NCBI GenBank assembly: GCA_964602655.1
Contig: CAZRSF010000065.1
Coordinates: 1-38,200 of the forward strand
Reading direction: 5' to 3'
Source: Moduliflexus sp964602655
GTDB lineage: Bacteria; Moduliflexota; Moduliflexia; Moduliflexales; Moduliflexaceae
Length of the DNA: 38,200 nt
The position numbers were made by a program, and so were the translations under genes. Numbering within the stretch: the stretch's first letter is position 1; every line of letters starts with the position of its first letter. Positions 7,187 to 16,017 of this stretch are shown one piece after another. The notes beneath the pieces were generated by a model. The model saw only the letters and a list, made by a program, of their open reading frames with translations, was not told the DNA's origin and searched no databases.

Positions 7187-8230
7187 TCAACCGTCGCGTT
7201 TTTCTTGATAAGTTCCGCTGAGCTGACCGCAGGCCGCTGAAATATCCGCGCCCTTGCTGGCGCGGATAAACGCCGAATAGCCGCGATGCGCGAGAATCTC
7301 CTGAAATGTCAGTAATGTCTGTTCGTCCGGGGGGGCATAAGGCGATTCAGGATTGGCATTCAGCGGAATCAAATTGATTTTGCAGCGAATCCCCTGAAGA
7401 ATCTCCGCGACTTGTCGGGCATGTTCCGGTGCATCATTCACCTGGTTGACCAGAATGTATTCGAACGTAATCCGTCGCCGTTCTGACAACGGATAATGAC
7501 GGCAGGCATCTAACAGCGCTTCCAGCGGGTACGTCTTGTTGATGGGCATGAGCTGAGACCGCAGCGTATTGTTCGGCGCATTCAGCGACACGGCAAGGTT
7601 AATCGTAAAATCTTCTCGCCCCAATTTTTCCATTGCTGGCACGATTCCGGCGGTGGAAAGCGTAATCTTCCGATTGGAAAAATTCAACCCTTCTTCCGCC
7701 AGCATCAGCCGGATCGCTTTCGTGACGTTGTCATAATTCAGCAACGGCTCGCCCATCCCCATCAACACGATATTGGAAATACGCAAAGTCGTCGCCGCAT
7801 CGCGCTGCGCGGCGAGAATTTGGCCGAGAATTTCGCCGGGCTGCAAATTTCTGAAAAATCCCTGCTTTCCGGTCAAACAAAAGGCACATTCCAGCGGACA
7901 ACCCACTTGCGTCGAAATGCAGAGCGTGAAATGCTCTTTCATCGGGATGCAGACGCTTTCGATATAGCGCCCATCATGGAGTTCGAACAGATACTTTCTG
8001 GTCTGATCTGCGGAAACCTGGACGGACGAGGATCGAAACGGATTCAGCGTCGCTGAGCGTTCCAACTCGTCGCGCCAGCTTTTGGGCAAATTGGTGAGTT
8101 CTGCGAAGGACGCCGCTCGTTTCTGATGCAACCATTCCATCAATTGCCGCGCCCGATAAACCGGTTGCCCCGCTGCTTTCGCGAACTCTTGCAATTCTGC
8201 AAGCGTATGATTCAATAAAAGGTCTTTCAT
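7187..8230 (-). CDS. rlmN: 23S rRNA/tRNA adenine-C2 methyltransferase RlmN (radical SAM)
   Basis: RlmN methylates C2 of A2503 in 23S rRNA and A37 of some tRNAs by radical SAM chemistry. The 347-residue product carries the 4Fe-4S motif C111-x3-C115-x2-C118 (GCPLECAFCLTGKQGF), the upstream C104, the GMGEPLLNYDNV segment, and the C-terminal catalytic Cys C334 in DISAACGQL that becomes methylated. Two starts are possible: GTG at 8260, which would read through a degenerate palindromic repeat, and ATG at 8230 (MKDLLL), which aligns with the family start. I chose 8230; neither has a clear Shine-Dalgarno. The gene stands alone on the minus strand, opposite the preceding operon and divergent from 8469. 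Confidence 0.95.
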   Translation of the reverse strand: MKDLLLNHTLAELQEFAKAAGQPVYRARQLMEWLHQKRAASFAELTNLPKSWRDELERSATLNPFRSSSVQVSADQTRKYLFELHDGRYIESVCIPMKEHFTLCISTQVGCPLECAFCLTGKQGFFRNLQPGEILGQILAAQRDAATTLRISNIVLMGMGEPLLNYDNVTKAIRLMLAEEGLNFSNRKITLSTAGIVPAMEKLGREDFTINLAVSLNAPNNTLRSQLMPINKTYPLEALLDACRHYPLSERRRITFEYILVNQVNDAPEHARQVAEILQGIRCKINLIPLNANPESPYAPPDEQTLLTFQEILAHRGYSAFIRASKGADISAACGQLSGTYQEKRDG

Positions 8231-8258
8231 GAGGGATAAAGACCGCGCTGGTTTTAAC

Positions 8259-8272
8259 ACCTGTGAGGTCTG
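8259..8272. repeat. Degenerate half-copy of a palindromic repeat
   Basis: ACCTGTGAGGTCTG here is identical to the right arm (37315-37328) of the perfect palindrome at 37294-37328, and it is preceded by GGTTTT as in the palindrome core. It sits directly upstream of rlmN in the 238-bp divergent gap. Apart from this repeat I see no gene in 8231-8468. Confidence 0.5.
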
Positions 8273-8468
8273 CCGTTGTTATTATCAATAGTCTGAAATT
8301 TGCCGCAACACGATGCTCCTCTGTCGTGCCGCCTGCTGATTGTGGCAAGAAAAAAGAGAACAAAGCAAAAAAAGAGTTGCATCGGAAAGATGTTTGGCGT
8401 ACAAGCGCTCCGAGAGCAGATGTATCGTGATTGTTTTCGAATAACCTTGCGAACAGCGTAAAAGAGAA

Positions 8469-10199
8469 ATGATGACGCCGACATTTCCTGCCTGTCCCGA
8501 CAATCTTCCGAAATATTTGAATCCGCTGCGCCCGTCCCATTACGCGCTGTTAGCGTATTGGGTCTATTTTCGTCCGACCGCATTGAAATGCTATCTGTAT
8601 CAAACAATTCCGGGCTTGTTCGATCAGAAACAGCCCATCGGATTCTTCCGCAAATGGCGGACTCCCGCATTTCGCAATCTCTTTATCATGATGCCGGTAA
8701 TTTGCCTTGTTATCAGCACAATTCTTGGCGGGATCATGACGGTGGCAGTGGCCTGGATGCTTCATCTCCCCGTGAGCCTGCGACGATGGCCGGATGGCGA
8801 GATGTTGGGGATCGCGCTCGGCATGACATTGGGGATGGCGTTCGGCATGGTGGGTCGCGTCATGGGCGGCGTCGCGTTAAGCACATTGGTCGGCGTGACG
8901 TATGGCGTGACGGTTGGCGTACTCGGTGGCGCGACGTTTATGGTGGCGTTCGGCGTGGTGTTTGCCGATGTCATGGACGGCATTCTGACCATCGGTGCGA
9001 TTGCCGCGATGTTAGGCGGCATGGCGTTCACGATTGATTTGGAAATCGGTATCGCGCTCAGTCTTGCGTTCAGCGTGATTGCCGCGCTGTCGTTCGGTAC
9101 GGAGACGTTCGTGCAGATGTTGTCGGGCATTCGGCTCGGTGCGTTGATTGTCAGAGGCATGATGTCAATTGCCTTTGTGCTCGGCGCGTTTCGCGTCTTC
9201 CTCTATCCGTTCGAATATCTCTTGGCGTTGGCGAGCGTATTCGAACACGCCATTCATCCGATTTGCTGGGACGAATTGACGATTCTGCCGCTGCCCTTGA
9301 CGCGGCGGGTGCTGTTGCGCAGATTGCGTGAAAATGAACAAGACGGCTTGCGTCTGCTAAAAGCGACCGCCCGCAATTTCTTTCGGCGGGCATCGCTGAA
9401 AGCCGTGCTATACAAATATCTCCATCGGCATTCGCATCCGCTGCAATTTCTGTATGAATTGCTGCAAAATCCGGCGCTGGACGAATATTTGCTGATCCCG
9501 ATTACGAGTCAGGATCGAGAGGAATTTCTCAGCGTCAGGCAGGTTTTTCTTGGAGAATTGGCGCTGCGTTCGGTAGATGCGACAAAACATCCGCGTTTCA
9601 GTCGTTCGGTCTGGTGGTTGAATCTTCGCAAGCGCCAGTCCACGCCGCTGACCGAATTTGCCGGAATGCTCTATGATTTATCGGTCGCGCAGCATATCGG
9701 TCAGGAGGCGATTGATTTGACGGCATACATGGCGATCTATTCCGGCGTCAAATCTCTGCCGGACGGCAAAGAAATCGCACGCTCGTATGATGCCATCGCG
9801 CAATTTTTGATGTATCGGCAGCTTTCCGATCTGTTTGCGGCGGAACAGATCGGTCGCGAATTGGCGGGCAGCGTCTTTTTTGTCGATGCCATCAGACCAT
9901 CGGTCTTGCAAGCCTTAGCGCGTTTAGGAAATGTCGGCGGATCGCTGCGCCGCGTTCCTGAGATGCAAGGCAATGTTCAGGAGCAACTGACGATTCTTGC
10001 TGGGGCAATTAGCATACTGAATGAGATTGACGAATTGGTCGCAACCGAAGCGATTCCGCTGGAATTAGCGCTGTTGCAACGCATTGTGGCGCAATGGCAG
10101 CATGTCATTTTAGAGGAAATCGGCAAACTTGGCAAGGCAGACGCCGCGCTTACTGTGATGGAAGAAAATCGGAGAATCTATGAAAGCTCTTGTGTATGA
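8469..10199 (+). CDS. Large membrane protein with Gly-rich helices, unknown function
   Basis: The 576-residue product is not one I recognise. After about 70 soluble residues there is a membrane segment near 72-100. A long stretch (about 112-240) follows, made of short hydrophobic helices with many Gly, Met and Val in GxxxG-like spacing (GIALGMTLGMAFGMV, GVTYGVTVGVLGG), suggesting tightly packed helices. From about 255 to the end it is soluble and helical, with many Arg, Leu and Gln, resembling helical-repeat scaffolds. No catalytic motif is visible. The two ATGs at 8469 and 8472 have only a weak AAGAGA upstream. The stop overlaps the alcohol dehydrogenase start by 20 bases, so the two genes are translationally coupled and probably functionally linked. 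Confidence 0.65.
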   Translation: MMTPTFPACPDNLPKYLNPLRPSHYALLAYWVYFRPTALKCYLYQTIPGLFDQKQPIGFFRKWRTPAFRNLFIMMPVICLVISTILGGIMTVAVAWMLHLPVSLRRWPDGEMLGIALGMTLGMAFGMVGRVMGGVALSTLVGVTYGVTVGVLGGATFMVAFGVVFADVMDGILTIGAIAAMLGGMAFTIDLEIGIALSLAFSVIAALSFGTETFVQMLSGIRLGALIVRGMMSIAFVLGAFRVFLYPFEYLLALASVFEHAIHPICWDELTILPLPLTRRVLLRRLRENEQDGLRLLKATARNFFRRASLKAVLYKYLHRHSHPLQFLYELLQNPALDEYLLIPITSQDREEFLSVRQVFLGELALRSVDATKHPRFSRSVWWLNLRKRQSTPLTEFAGMLYDLSVAQHIGQEAIDLTAYMAIYSGVKSLPDGKEIARSYDAIAQFLMYRQLSDLFAAEQIGRELAGSVFFVDAIRPSVLQALARLGNVGGSLRRVPEMQGNVQEQLTILAGAISILNEIDELVATEAIPLELALLQRIVAQWQHVILEEIGKLGKADAALTVMEENRRIYESSCV

Positions 10200-11220
10200 A
10201 GCATTCGGAAAGACAGCTATGCTTGCGCATGTTCCCGACCCGACACCTGCGCCGCAGGGCGTGGTGATTCAGGTCAACGCGACCGGACTCTGCCGGAGCG
10301 ATTGGCATGGCTGGATGGGGCATGACCCGGATATTCGCCTGCCGCATGTTCCCGGCCATGAATTCGCCGGAGTCATTACTGCAGTTGGAAAAGACGTTCG
10401 CCGCTGGAAAACCGGCGATAGGGTGACGCTGCCGTTCGTCTGCGGATGCGGTGCATGTCCGCAATGCGTGTCCGGGAATCATCAGGTCTGCGATCATCAG
10501 TTCCAGCCGGGTTTTACCCATTGGGGATCGTTCGCCGAATATGTCGCGATTGATTACGCCGATCTGAATGTCGTCCACCTGCCGGATGATCTCGATTTTG
10601 TGACTGCCGCGAGTTTGGGCTGCCGCTTCGTGACCTCGTTTCGGGCGATTGTGGAACAGGGGAAAACGTCTGCCGGGCAATGGGTGGTGGTGCATGGCTG
10701 CGGCGGCGTGGGGCTGTCGGCGATTATGATCGCGAATGCTGTCGGCGCGAATGTCGTGGCGATTGATATTTCAGAGGAAAAACTCGCCTTTGCGCGATCA
10801 ATCGGCGCGGTGGCGACGGTCAACGCTTGCGGCAGCGTGTCGGTGGTCGCGCAGGTGCGAGAGCTGACTGGCGGCGGGGCGCATGTGTCCATTGACGCAC
10901 TCGGCAGCCCACAAACCTGTTTTAACTCGATTGCCAGCCTGCGCAAGCGCGGCAAGCATGTGCAGGTCGGTTTGATGCTGGCGGAGCATCGTCATCCGGC
11001 AATCCCGATGGATATGGTCATTGCCAATGAACTCGAAATCTTGGGGAGTCACGGCATTCAGGCATATAAATATCCGCTGCTATTCGAGATGATCCGAACC
11101 GGCAAAGTGCGCCCGGAACGCTTGATTGGCAAACGCATACGCTTAGAAGACGCCGCCGAAGAACTGGCGAGGATGAATGCCTTTTCAGGGACGGGCGTCA
11201 CAGTCATTGATGAATTGTGA
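10180..11220 (+). CDS. Zinc-dependent alcohol dehydrogenase (MDR family)
   Basis: Medium-chain dehydrogenase that oxidises an alcohol with NAD; the substrate is not readable. The 346-residue product has the GroES-like domain with catalytic zinc ligands C38 (GLCRSDWHGW), H60-E61 (GHEFAG) and C148 (LGCRF). A structural zinc loop carries C90, C93, C96 and C104. The Rossmann motif GCGGVG is at about 173-178, and D196 at the end of the second strand favours NAD over NADP. GGAG lies about 7 bases before the ATG, inside the end of the membrane-protein gene. An 18-bp gap separates it from the PLD-like gene, so the three probably form one operon. GC-rich codons match these neighbours. Confidence 0.92.
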   Translation: MKALVYEAFGKTAMLAHVPDPTPAPQGVVIQVNATGLCRSDWHGWMGHDPDIRLPHVPGHEFAGVITAVGKDVRRWKTGDRVTLPFVCGCGACPQCVSGNHQVCDHQFQPGFTHWGSFAEYVAIDYADLNVVHLPDDLDFVTAASLGCRFVTSFRAIVEQGKTSAGQWVVVHGCGGVGLSAIMIANAVGANVVAIDISEEKLAFARSIGAVATVNACGSVSVVAQVRELTGGGAHVSIDALGSPQTCFNSIASLRKRGKHVQVGLMLAEHRHPAIPMDMVIANELEILGSHGIQAYKYPLLFEMIRTGKVRPERLIGKRIRLEDAAEELARMNAFSGTGVTVIDEL

Positions 11221-11238
11221 GCAAGAGAGAAATTATTT

Positions 11239-12720
11239 ATGGCAAATAACGCGAGCCGTCGCAGAAAAATGTTTTTTATCGCCGTGATCTGTTGTTTCAT
11301 ACTGCTGATTTCGTTCGGATATTATCACGCCATTTTCAAAGACAATCCTCCGGGCATGAGTTACAGGAGCGAGGTCTATCGCATTGACGCGGCGGACATT
11401 CGCTTTCTGTATGACCTGACCTATCTGAACGCTGCTGGCGACATCGTTGCCGAACAGCAGATTTTCGACGCAATATTCGCGCAGATTGCGGCGGCGCGGC
11501 GGTATGTTCTGCTGGATATGTTTCTCTTTAATTCATCGGGGCATGTGCCGGGTAAGAATTTCCGCGATCTCGCAGGCGAACTCACGACGCGGCTTGTCCA
11601 GAAAACACGGCAATTCCCTGACATCGCCATAGATTTTATCACCGATCCCATCAATTCTGTCTATGGCGGAGCGGTTTCGCCGGAAATTCAGACGTTGCAA
11701 AAAGCTGGCATCAACGTCATCTATACCGATTTGACGCAGCTTCGCGACAGCAACCTGCTGTATTCGCCGGTGTGGCGACTTTTCTTTCAATGGTTCGGCA
11801 ACTCGCCTCAACATGGCATGTTGCCCCATCCGTTTTCTGGCGGCGAAATCGGAGTGACGTTGAGATCGTATTTGATGCTGTTGAACTTCAAAGCCAATCA
11901 TCGGAAAGTCTTCACGGCGGATGATGGCGAACGCATGACGAGCATAATCACCTCGGCCAATCCTCATAACGGAAGTTCCGCGCATTCCAATGTCGCGCTT
12001 CGTATTGACGGCGCATTCTGGCAGGCGATTCATACTGCGGAATCGGCGGTCGCGGCGTTTTCTGGCGAGACGCTTCGAACGCCGCCTGTAAGCAATCTCG
12101 CTGCCCCGATAGAACCGCAACATTCTGTCAATGTGCAGTTGCTGACCGAAAATGAGATTGAAGACGACGCGCTCTCGCTCTTCGAAAGCGCAATGCAAGG
12201 GGATCGGCTTTCGCTTGGGGCGTTTTATCTGTCGGATCAAAAAATTATCGCCGCCCTTGTCCGCGCTTCGCAGCGCGGCGTCGAAATCCGCATTATTCTC
12301 GATCCAAGCAACGATGCGTTTGGTCGAAACAAAAACGGCATTCCGAATCAACCGGCAGCGCAAGAATTGATCGCCGAATCGAACCGCCAGATTCGGATTC
12401 GGTGGTATGCCACGCATGGCGAGCAGTATCACGCCAAGTTCACGCTGCTCGAAACGCAGAGCGGAACCGCGCATTTGTTATTAGGATCGGCCAATCTCAC
12501 GCGTAGAAATCTGGATAATTACAATCTTGAGATGAATGTTCACCTGACTGCGCCCGTTTCCACGCAGGTTATTCGCGATGTTCGGCAGTATTACGAGCGG
12601 CTCTGGACGAATGAAGGCGGGGGCATCTACACGCTGGATTACGCTCAACATCACGATGCATCGCTTACCAAAAAAATGCTGTACAAGGTCGGTGAGTTCA
12701 GCGGAGCCTCAACATTTTAA
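11239..12720 (+). CDS. Phospholipase D-like protein, membrane anchored
   Basis: Members of this family cleave or transfer phosphodiester bonds (phospholipases D, cardiolipin synthases). The 493-residue product starts with a basic segment and one transmembrane helix (about 11-30), so the rest lies outside the cytoplasmic membrane. Two HKD-type motifs are visible. The first is H221-R-K-x4-D in ANHRKVFTADDG, followed by SANPHN. The second is H398-A-K-x4-E in QYHAKFTLLE, followed by GSANLTRRN. The second carries Glu in place of Asp, and the catalytic His and Lys are intact in both. Spacing of 177 residues fits a two-motif enzyme. It is the last gene of the 8469-12720 run. A role in phospholipid or cardiolipin metabolism is inferred from family only. 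Confidence 0.88.
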   Translation: MANNASRRRKMFFIAVICCFILLISFGYYHAIFKDNPPGMSYRSEVYRIDAADIRFLYDLTYLNAAGDIVAEQQIFDAIFAQIAAARRYVLLDMFLFNSSGHVPGKNFRDLAGELTTRLVQKTRQFPDIAIDFITDPINSVYGGAVSPEIQTLQKAGINVIYTDLTQLRDSNLLYSPVWRLFFQWFGNSPQHGMLPHPFSGGEIGVTLRSYLMLLNFKANHRKVFTADDGERMTSIITSANPHNGSSAHSNVALRIDGAFWQAIHTAESAVAAFSGETLRTPPVSNLAAPIEPQHSVNVQLLTENEIEDDALSLFESAMQGDRLSLGAFYLSDQKIIAALVRASQRGVEIRIILDPSNDAFGRNKNGIPNQPAAQELIAESNRQIRIRWYATHGEQYHAKFTLLETQSGTAHLLLGSANLTRRNLDNYNLEMNVHLTAPVSTQVIRDVRQYYERLWTNEGGGIYTLDYAQHHDASLTKKMLYKVGEFSGASTF

Positions 12721-12737
12721 TATACTCAGAAAGCAGA

Positions 12738-13229
12738 TCATTTGATATTGGCTTGCGCGAGCAATGGGCCTCGTGTTTTTCTCATCAGAATTTCATCCAT
12801 TCCTGCCAACAAATAATCATGCAGGATGCCGACAGTGGCATATCCCCGTTTCTGGTAGAGTTTTTGGGCGCGTTGATTGAACGATGAAACGCATAAAAAC
12901 ACATTGCGCGCATCACGGAAAATACGCTCTTCGGCGTATTGCAAAAGTTGATTCCCAACCCCATGCTCTCGCCAAACAGGGACAACGGCAATATCTTGAA
13001 TGTAGCCGCGTAATGCTCCTCCCATTTGCAGAGTCACGAAGCCAATCATCATCTCTTGATGCAAGGCGATATAGCGCTCTTTCTCAGTCCCTCCAATAAT
13101 TGCGATGGCCTGCTCATAAGTGATGCCAAAGGTCTTCCAGGGGAAGGATTCTATCATCAGCCTGGCGCAATCTTCAAGATATTCACGTTCTTCGGCATGA
13201 TGAATAAGATATTCTTTTGTGTTCAACAT
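12738..13229 (-). CDS. GNAT-family N-acetyltransferase
   Basis: The 163-residue product has the GNAT fold: a substrate-side N-terminus, then strand-rich IDVAVVPVWREHGVGNQLL-like residues (VPVWREHGVGNQLL at about 84-97) containing the R/Q-x-x-G-x-G acetyl-CoA pyrophosphate loop, here REHGVG. NVFLCVSSFNQRAQKLYQKRGY then gives the C-terminal motif in which Asn and Tyr help bind CoA. It should transfer acetyl from acetyl-CoA to an amine; the substrate is unknown. AGAGGT lies 8 bases before the ATG. It converges on the PLD-like gene (17 bp between stops) and is divergent from the AraC-type gene, which might control it. Confidence 0.88.
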   Translation of the reverse strand: MLNTKEYLIHHAEEREYLEDCARLMIESFPWKTFGITYEQAIAIIGGTEKERYIALHQEMMIGFVTLQMGGALRGYIQDIAVVPVWREHGVGNQLLQYAEERIFRDARNVFLCVSSFNQRAQKLYQKRGYATVGILHDYLLAGMDEILMRKTRGPLLAQANIK

Positions 13230-13350
13230 TGTTGACCTCTTTTAATCCTTGACAATCCCGTTCTTGAGAGGCAGAACCCCTCTGAATAAATTTCCCGTCA
13301 CGATACAACTATCAGGTTCTATCTCTCAAGAAAGGGGCAACAGAAATGCT

Positions 13351-14313
13351 ATGGAATTCAGCACGAAGGGCAAAATCCACTATCCTCTTTTTGAAATGCC
13401 GCTGTATTACCATCAGAATGAAACGTTTTTAGAGGAAGCCAATCATCCGCCTCGTTATAAGCTTGTCGTCATTCACGCTGGTTCTGGCATTCTTTCGTTG
13501 AATGGAAAGCAATATGCCGTGATTGCCCCGGCATTAGGTTGCTTGAACGAAACAACAACGGTCGAGCGTGAAGGAACGTCGCAATTTAGCGCTGAAGCGA
13601 TTTATTTTCATCCTTCCGTGATTAACAGCCGGTTGACGTTTGCAAACATCAACATCGGCTGTTCTGAATTTCTTCAGACTGATTACACCGACGCCAATTC
13701 GCTGCTGCCGTTCCGTCACGACGAGCATTGCGGCTGGCTGCGCAATATCGGGCAGGTAACAAAACAGCGTGTCCAAGAATTGATGAAGACGCTGAAAGAA
13801 CAACTGGAAGTGCAAAATACTTTCTGGCCATGCCGCGCCAGATCATATTTGATGGAGTTTATTTTTTTAGTCTATGAGCTTTATATCGCTGAGTTTGGAA
13901 CGACTGAATCGGGCGACAAAAAGCATCCGTTCGTCGAACCGGAATTCCCGATTCCCGCATGTTCTGAAGAGATGTTCCCAATTCTGGTGTATCTCTTGAA
14001 TCATTATCATCAAAAAATTACGCTCGCAGATTTAACCAGGATGTTTCATACCAATCGAAGTACATTGAATCAGAAATTCAAATCAGCGACGGGTTGCTCG
14101 GTGATTGATTATTTGATTCAACTGCGAGTGCGAATGGCCTGTCAATTGTTAAAAGATACGGAGTTAGCGGTTTCTGAAATTTCTGATCGTGTTGGTTATA
14201 TCGATCTGACGCATTTCGGCAGGATCTTTCGGAAATATACTCACCTCAGTCCACGCGCCTATCGCGAAAAGTTTCAGCATGAGGTGTATCCCGCCGCCTA
14301 TCCTGAGAATTAG
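13351..14313 (+). CDS. AraC-family transcriptional regulator
   Basis: A 320-residue regulator. The N-terminal part (1-200) is strand-rich and cupin-like (KLVVIHAGSGILSLNGKQYAV), the usual ligand-sensing domain. The C-terminus (about 215-318) is the double helix-turn-helix AraC domain: KITLADLTRMFHTNRSTLNQ for the first HTH and VSEISDRVGYIDLTHFGRIF for the second. The ORF is open from TTG 13249, but the ATG at 13351 begins before a sensible N-terminus. AAGGGG at 13332-13337 is 13 bases upstream, longer than ideal. An out-of-frame ATG at 13346 has better spacing but encodes nothing credible. It is divergent from the GNAT gene across 120 bp, a common layout for a regulator and its target. Confidence 0.9.
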   Translation: MEFSTKGKIHYPLFEMPLYYHQNETFLEEANHPPRYKLVVIHAGSGILSLNGKQYAVIAPALGCLNETTTVEREGTSQFSAEAIYFHPSVINSRLTFANINIGCSEFLQTDYTDANSLLPFRHDEHCGWLRNIGQVTKQRVQELMKTLKEQLEVQNTFWPCRARSYLMEFIFLVYELYIAEFGTTESGDKKHPFVEPEFPIPACSEEMFPILVYLLNHYHQKITLADLTRMFHTNRSTLNQKFKSATGCSVIDYLIQLRVRMACQLLKDTELAVSEISDRVGYIDLTHFGRIFRKYTHLSPRAYREKFQHEVYPAAYPEN

Positions 14314-14386
14314 GCCGTTAGAAGAAGTCGTCTTACGGCGCGCGTGATGCTCAAAGATTAACATGCTTTTCTTTTCTTGATCAATG

Positions 14387-14965
14387 TTATGACGTTTTTG
14401 AGCTCTGTTGGACTGACTGGGAAGTATCATAGGCAAGCTCGTAATATTGATTGCCGTTGAATTCAAACTCATTGATGACCTCAAGCCCAAGTTTTTTCGT
14501 ATGCGCCGCAAAGGAACGAGTATTGATTTTGTTGATAAACGTGATCAGTATCGGGTAACGCTCCGCCATTTTGACGCGCGCAAAATCAAAAATCTTTTCC
14601 AATATTCCGCTACCACGCACGAGCTTATCAACGCATACCGGGCCGTATTGGTACGAATTTTTCGCGCTTAGCTGCTGTCCGCGAAATTGTAATGCAGGAA
14701 GTCCTTCGATCATCTGCGAAAACATTGGCCATTGTGACCAGAATTTCCATGAGGCCGCCATTACGTATGCGACAACTACGCCGTCTTGACGAGCAATGAA
14801 AAGCCCATGTTCGTCTGTGACTAACGTTGTGAACTGATCTTTGGTAAATGGGGTCGTGACAAAACCGCTGGCTTTATCCTCTTCTTTGATAGAGGCGATA
14901 TGATATTTGTAGTGAAGTTCTAAGACATCATCAATATCTGATACGCGTGCAACACGGATTTCCAT
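14387..14965 (-). CDS. GNAT-family N-acetyltransferase
   Basis: The 192-residue product starts MEIRVARVSDIDDVLELHYK, a standard GNAT N-terminus. A central strand pair (HGLFIARQDGVVVAYVMA) and a region GPVCVDKLVRGSGILEKIF follow, where the acetyl-CoA loop is expected; the usual R-G-x-G is partly replaced by R-G-S-G-I. I chose ATG 14965 because AGAGGAG lies 10 bases upstream; the longer start at 15007 adds a non-homologous leader. It converges on the AraC gene with 73 bp between. That gap contains an imperfect GCCGT/ACGGC hairpin (14314-14340) with no T-run. Substrate is unknown. Confidence 0.85.
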   Translation of the reverse strand: MEIRVARVSDIDDVLELHYKYHIASIKEEDKASGFVTTPFTKDQFTTLVTDEHGLFIARQDGVVVAYVMAASWKFWSQWPMFSQMIEGLPALQFRGQQLSAKNSYQYGPVCVDKLVRGSGILEKIFDFARVKMAERYPILITFINKINTRSFAAHTKKLGLEVINEFEFNGNQYYELAYDTSQSVQQSSKTS

Positions 14966-15005
14966 GCCAGATTCTCCTCTTGGATACTCGTCTCGATTGG
15001 CTGCC

Positions 15006-15063
15006 AAAAATTACTGAGAACACAAGAGTCAGGCCTTTAGAAATATCTGGCTCCTGCGTTCTC
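15006..15063 (-). terminator. Terminator after the MBL-fold hydrolase gene
   Basis: Minus-strand GAGAAC/GTTCTC (15058-15063/15016-15021) closes a long imperfect stem continued by CA/TG, GAG/CTC and CAG/CTG pairs. A T5 run follows at 15006-15010, five bases past the stem. It lies between the hydrolase stop and the next minus-strand gene. Confidence 0.55.
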
Positions 15064-15081
15064 TCTGTAAAAGGCGGTTAT

Positions 15082-15990
15082 TTATTTGCCTGTTTGTTGT
15101 TTTATCATTCCTGAATAGACTAATTCGGTAAATTGATCTGGTGTCAACCAGACTTTGCCCCATTTCTCATCAAATGCCTGTGTTGGTTTCGCGGCCTGGA
15201 CTTCAGCAAGTGTGTTGCCTGCATCCACTAACGGTCTAACGGCATCGCGGATACCTGTCAGCATCGCCAAATATTCCTCTAAACCGCTTTTATCCGATAA
15301 TGCGCCATGCCCAGGAATTACCACCGTTTTTTCATCAAGCATCGGCAAGACTTGCGTTACCGCATCAATCATGCCGTCAATCGAGCCATTCGACGGCACG
15401 TCAATCCAGGGATAAAGACCGTTAAAATAGATGTCGCCGATATGCAGCACGTTCGCTTTTCGAAAATAGACAATCGCGTCGCCGTCCGTATGCGCATTCC
15501 CCAGATGAAAAATTTCAATATCATCGCCATTCAAATGCAACGTCAGGTTTTTTTCGAATGTGATGGCCGGCCAGGCGGTTTGCGACAGTGGCTGCGTTTG
15601 CTCTTGAACCGTGCTGACTCGTTCGCGAACCTGCCGATGCGCCAAAATGCTCGCGCCGTCTTTCGCAAACAGTTCGTTGCCATTGACATGATCGCTATGC
15701 CAATGCGTATTCAGAATGAAGCGAATTGGTTGTGTATTGATAGTGGCAATCGCGGCTTTTATCAATTCAACATGTTGAGGTTCTTTGCCAGTATCAATTA
15801 AGAATATCCCGTCTTTTCCCGAAAAAATTCCAATATTACCGCTGCCGCCGACCCCTGGAATCACGGAAACGTCATTCGTGATCTGCTTCATCTCGATTTT
15901 GATCTCCTCAGCATAACAGAGAGACATAGGAGTCATACAACCATAGATTAAACATAAGGCAATGATACGAATTTTTTTTCTGCACAACAT
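15082..15990 (-). CDS. Secreted metallo-beta-lactamase-fold hydrolase
   Basis: The 302-residue product has a signal peptide (basic LCRKK, hydrophobic core, cleavage near CYA-EE), so it works in the periplasm or outside. The MBL metal sites are complete: H96-x-H98-x-D100-H101 in NTHWHSDHVNG, H167 in GNAHTDGD, D186 in HIGDIYFNG and H228 in PGHGAL. The DGIFLIDTG strand precedes them. This pattern fits class-B-like and SoxH/quinoprotein-relay-type hydrolases rather than RNases. The substrate cannot be read; beta-lactam hydrolysis should not be assumed. GGAGG (minus strand, 15997-16001) is 6 bases before the ATG at 15990; the longer start at 16017 lies upstream of this site. Confidence 0.9.
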   Translation of the reverse strand: MLCRKKIRIIALCLIYGCMTPMSLCYAEEIKIEMKQITNDVSVIPGVGGSGNIGIFSGKDGIFLIDTGKEPQHVELIKAAIATINTQPIRFILNTHWHSDHVNGNELFAKDGASILAHRQVRERVSTVQEQTQPLSQTAWPAITFEKNLTLHLNGDDIEIFHLGNAHTDGDAIVYFRKANVLHIGDIYFNGLYPWIDVPSNGSIDGMIDAVTQVLPMLDEKTVVIPGHGALSDKSGLEEYLAMLTGIRDAVRPLVDAGNTLAEVQAAKPTQAFDEKWGKVWLTPDQFTELVYSGMIKQQTGK

Positions 15991-16017
15991 AGACATCCTC
16001 CATAACGATAACATCAA

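Noticed and set aside
7974..8670. Overlapping minus-strand frames upstream of rlmN
   Set aside because: They overlap the start of rlmN and the 8469 gene, lack a ribosome site and resemble nothing.
8762..9160. Minus-strand frame rich in Pro, Asn, Thr and Ala
   Set aside because: Antisense to the Gly-rich helices of the 8469 gene; the low complexity mirrors GGC/ATG codons on the other strand.
11533..12474. Long open frame of 313 codons on the minus strand
   Set aside because: It lies wholly antisense to the PLD-like gene, has no recognisable domain and an implausible Arg-rich composition; it is a codon-bias shadow.
13249..13254. TTGACA as a -35 box for the AraC gene
   Set aside because: No -10 hexamer at 16-18 bp; the sequence 17 bp on is GAACCC.
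15082..15990. Antibiotic-resistance beta-lactamase
   Set aside because: The MBL metal motif is shared by many hydrolases and nothing specific to class B lactamases is visible.
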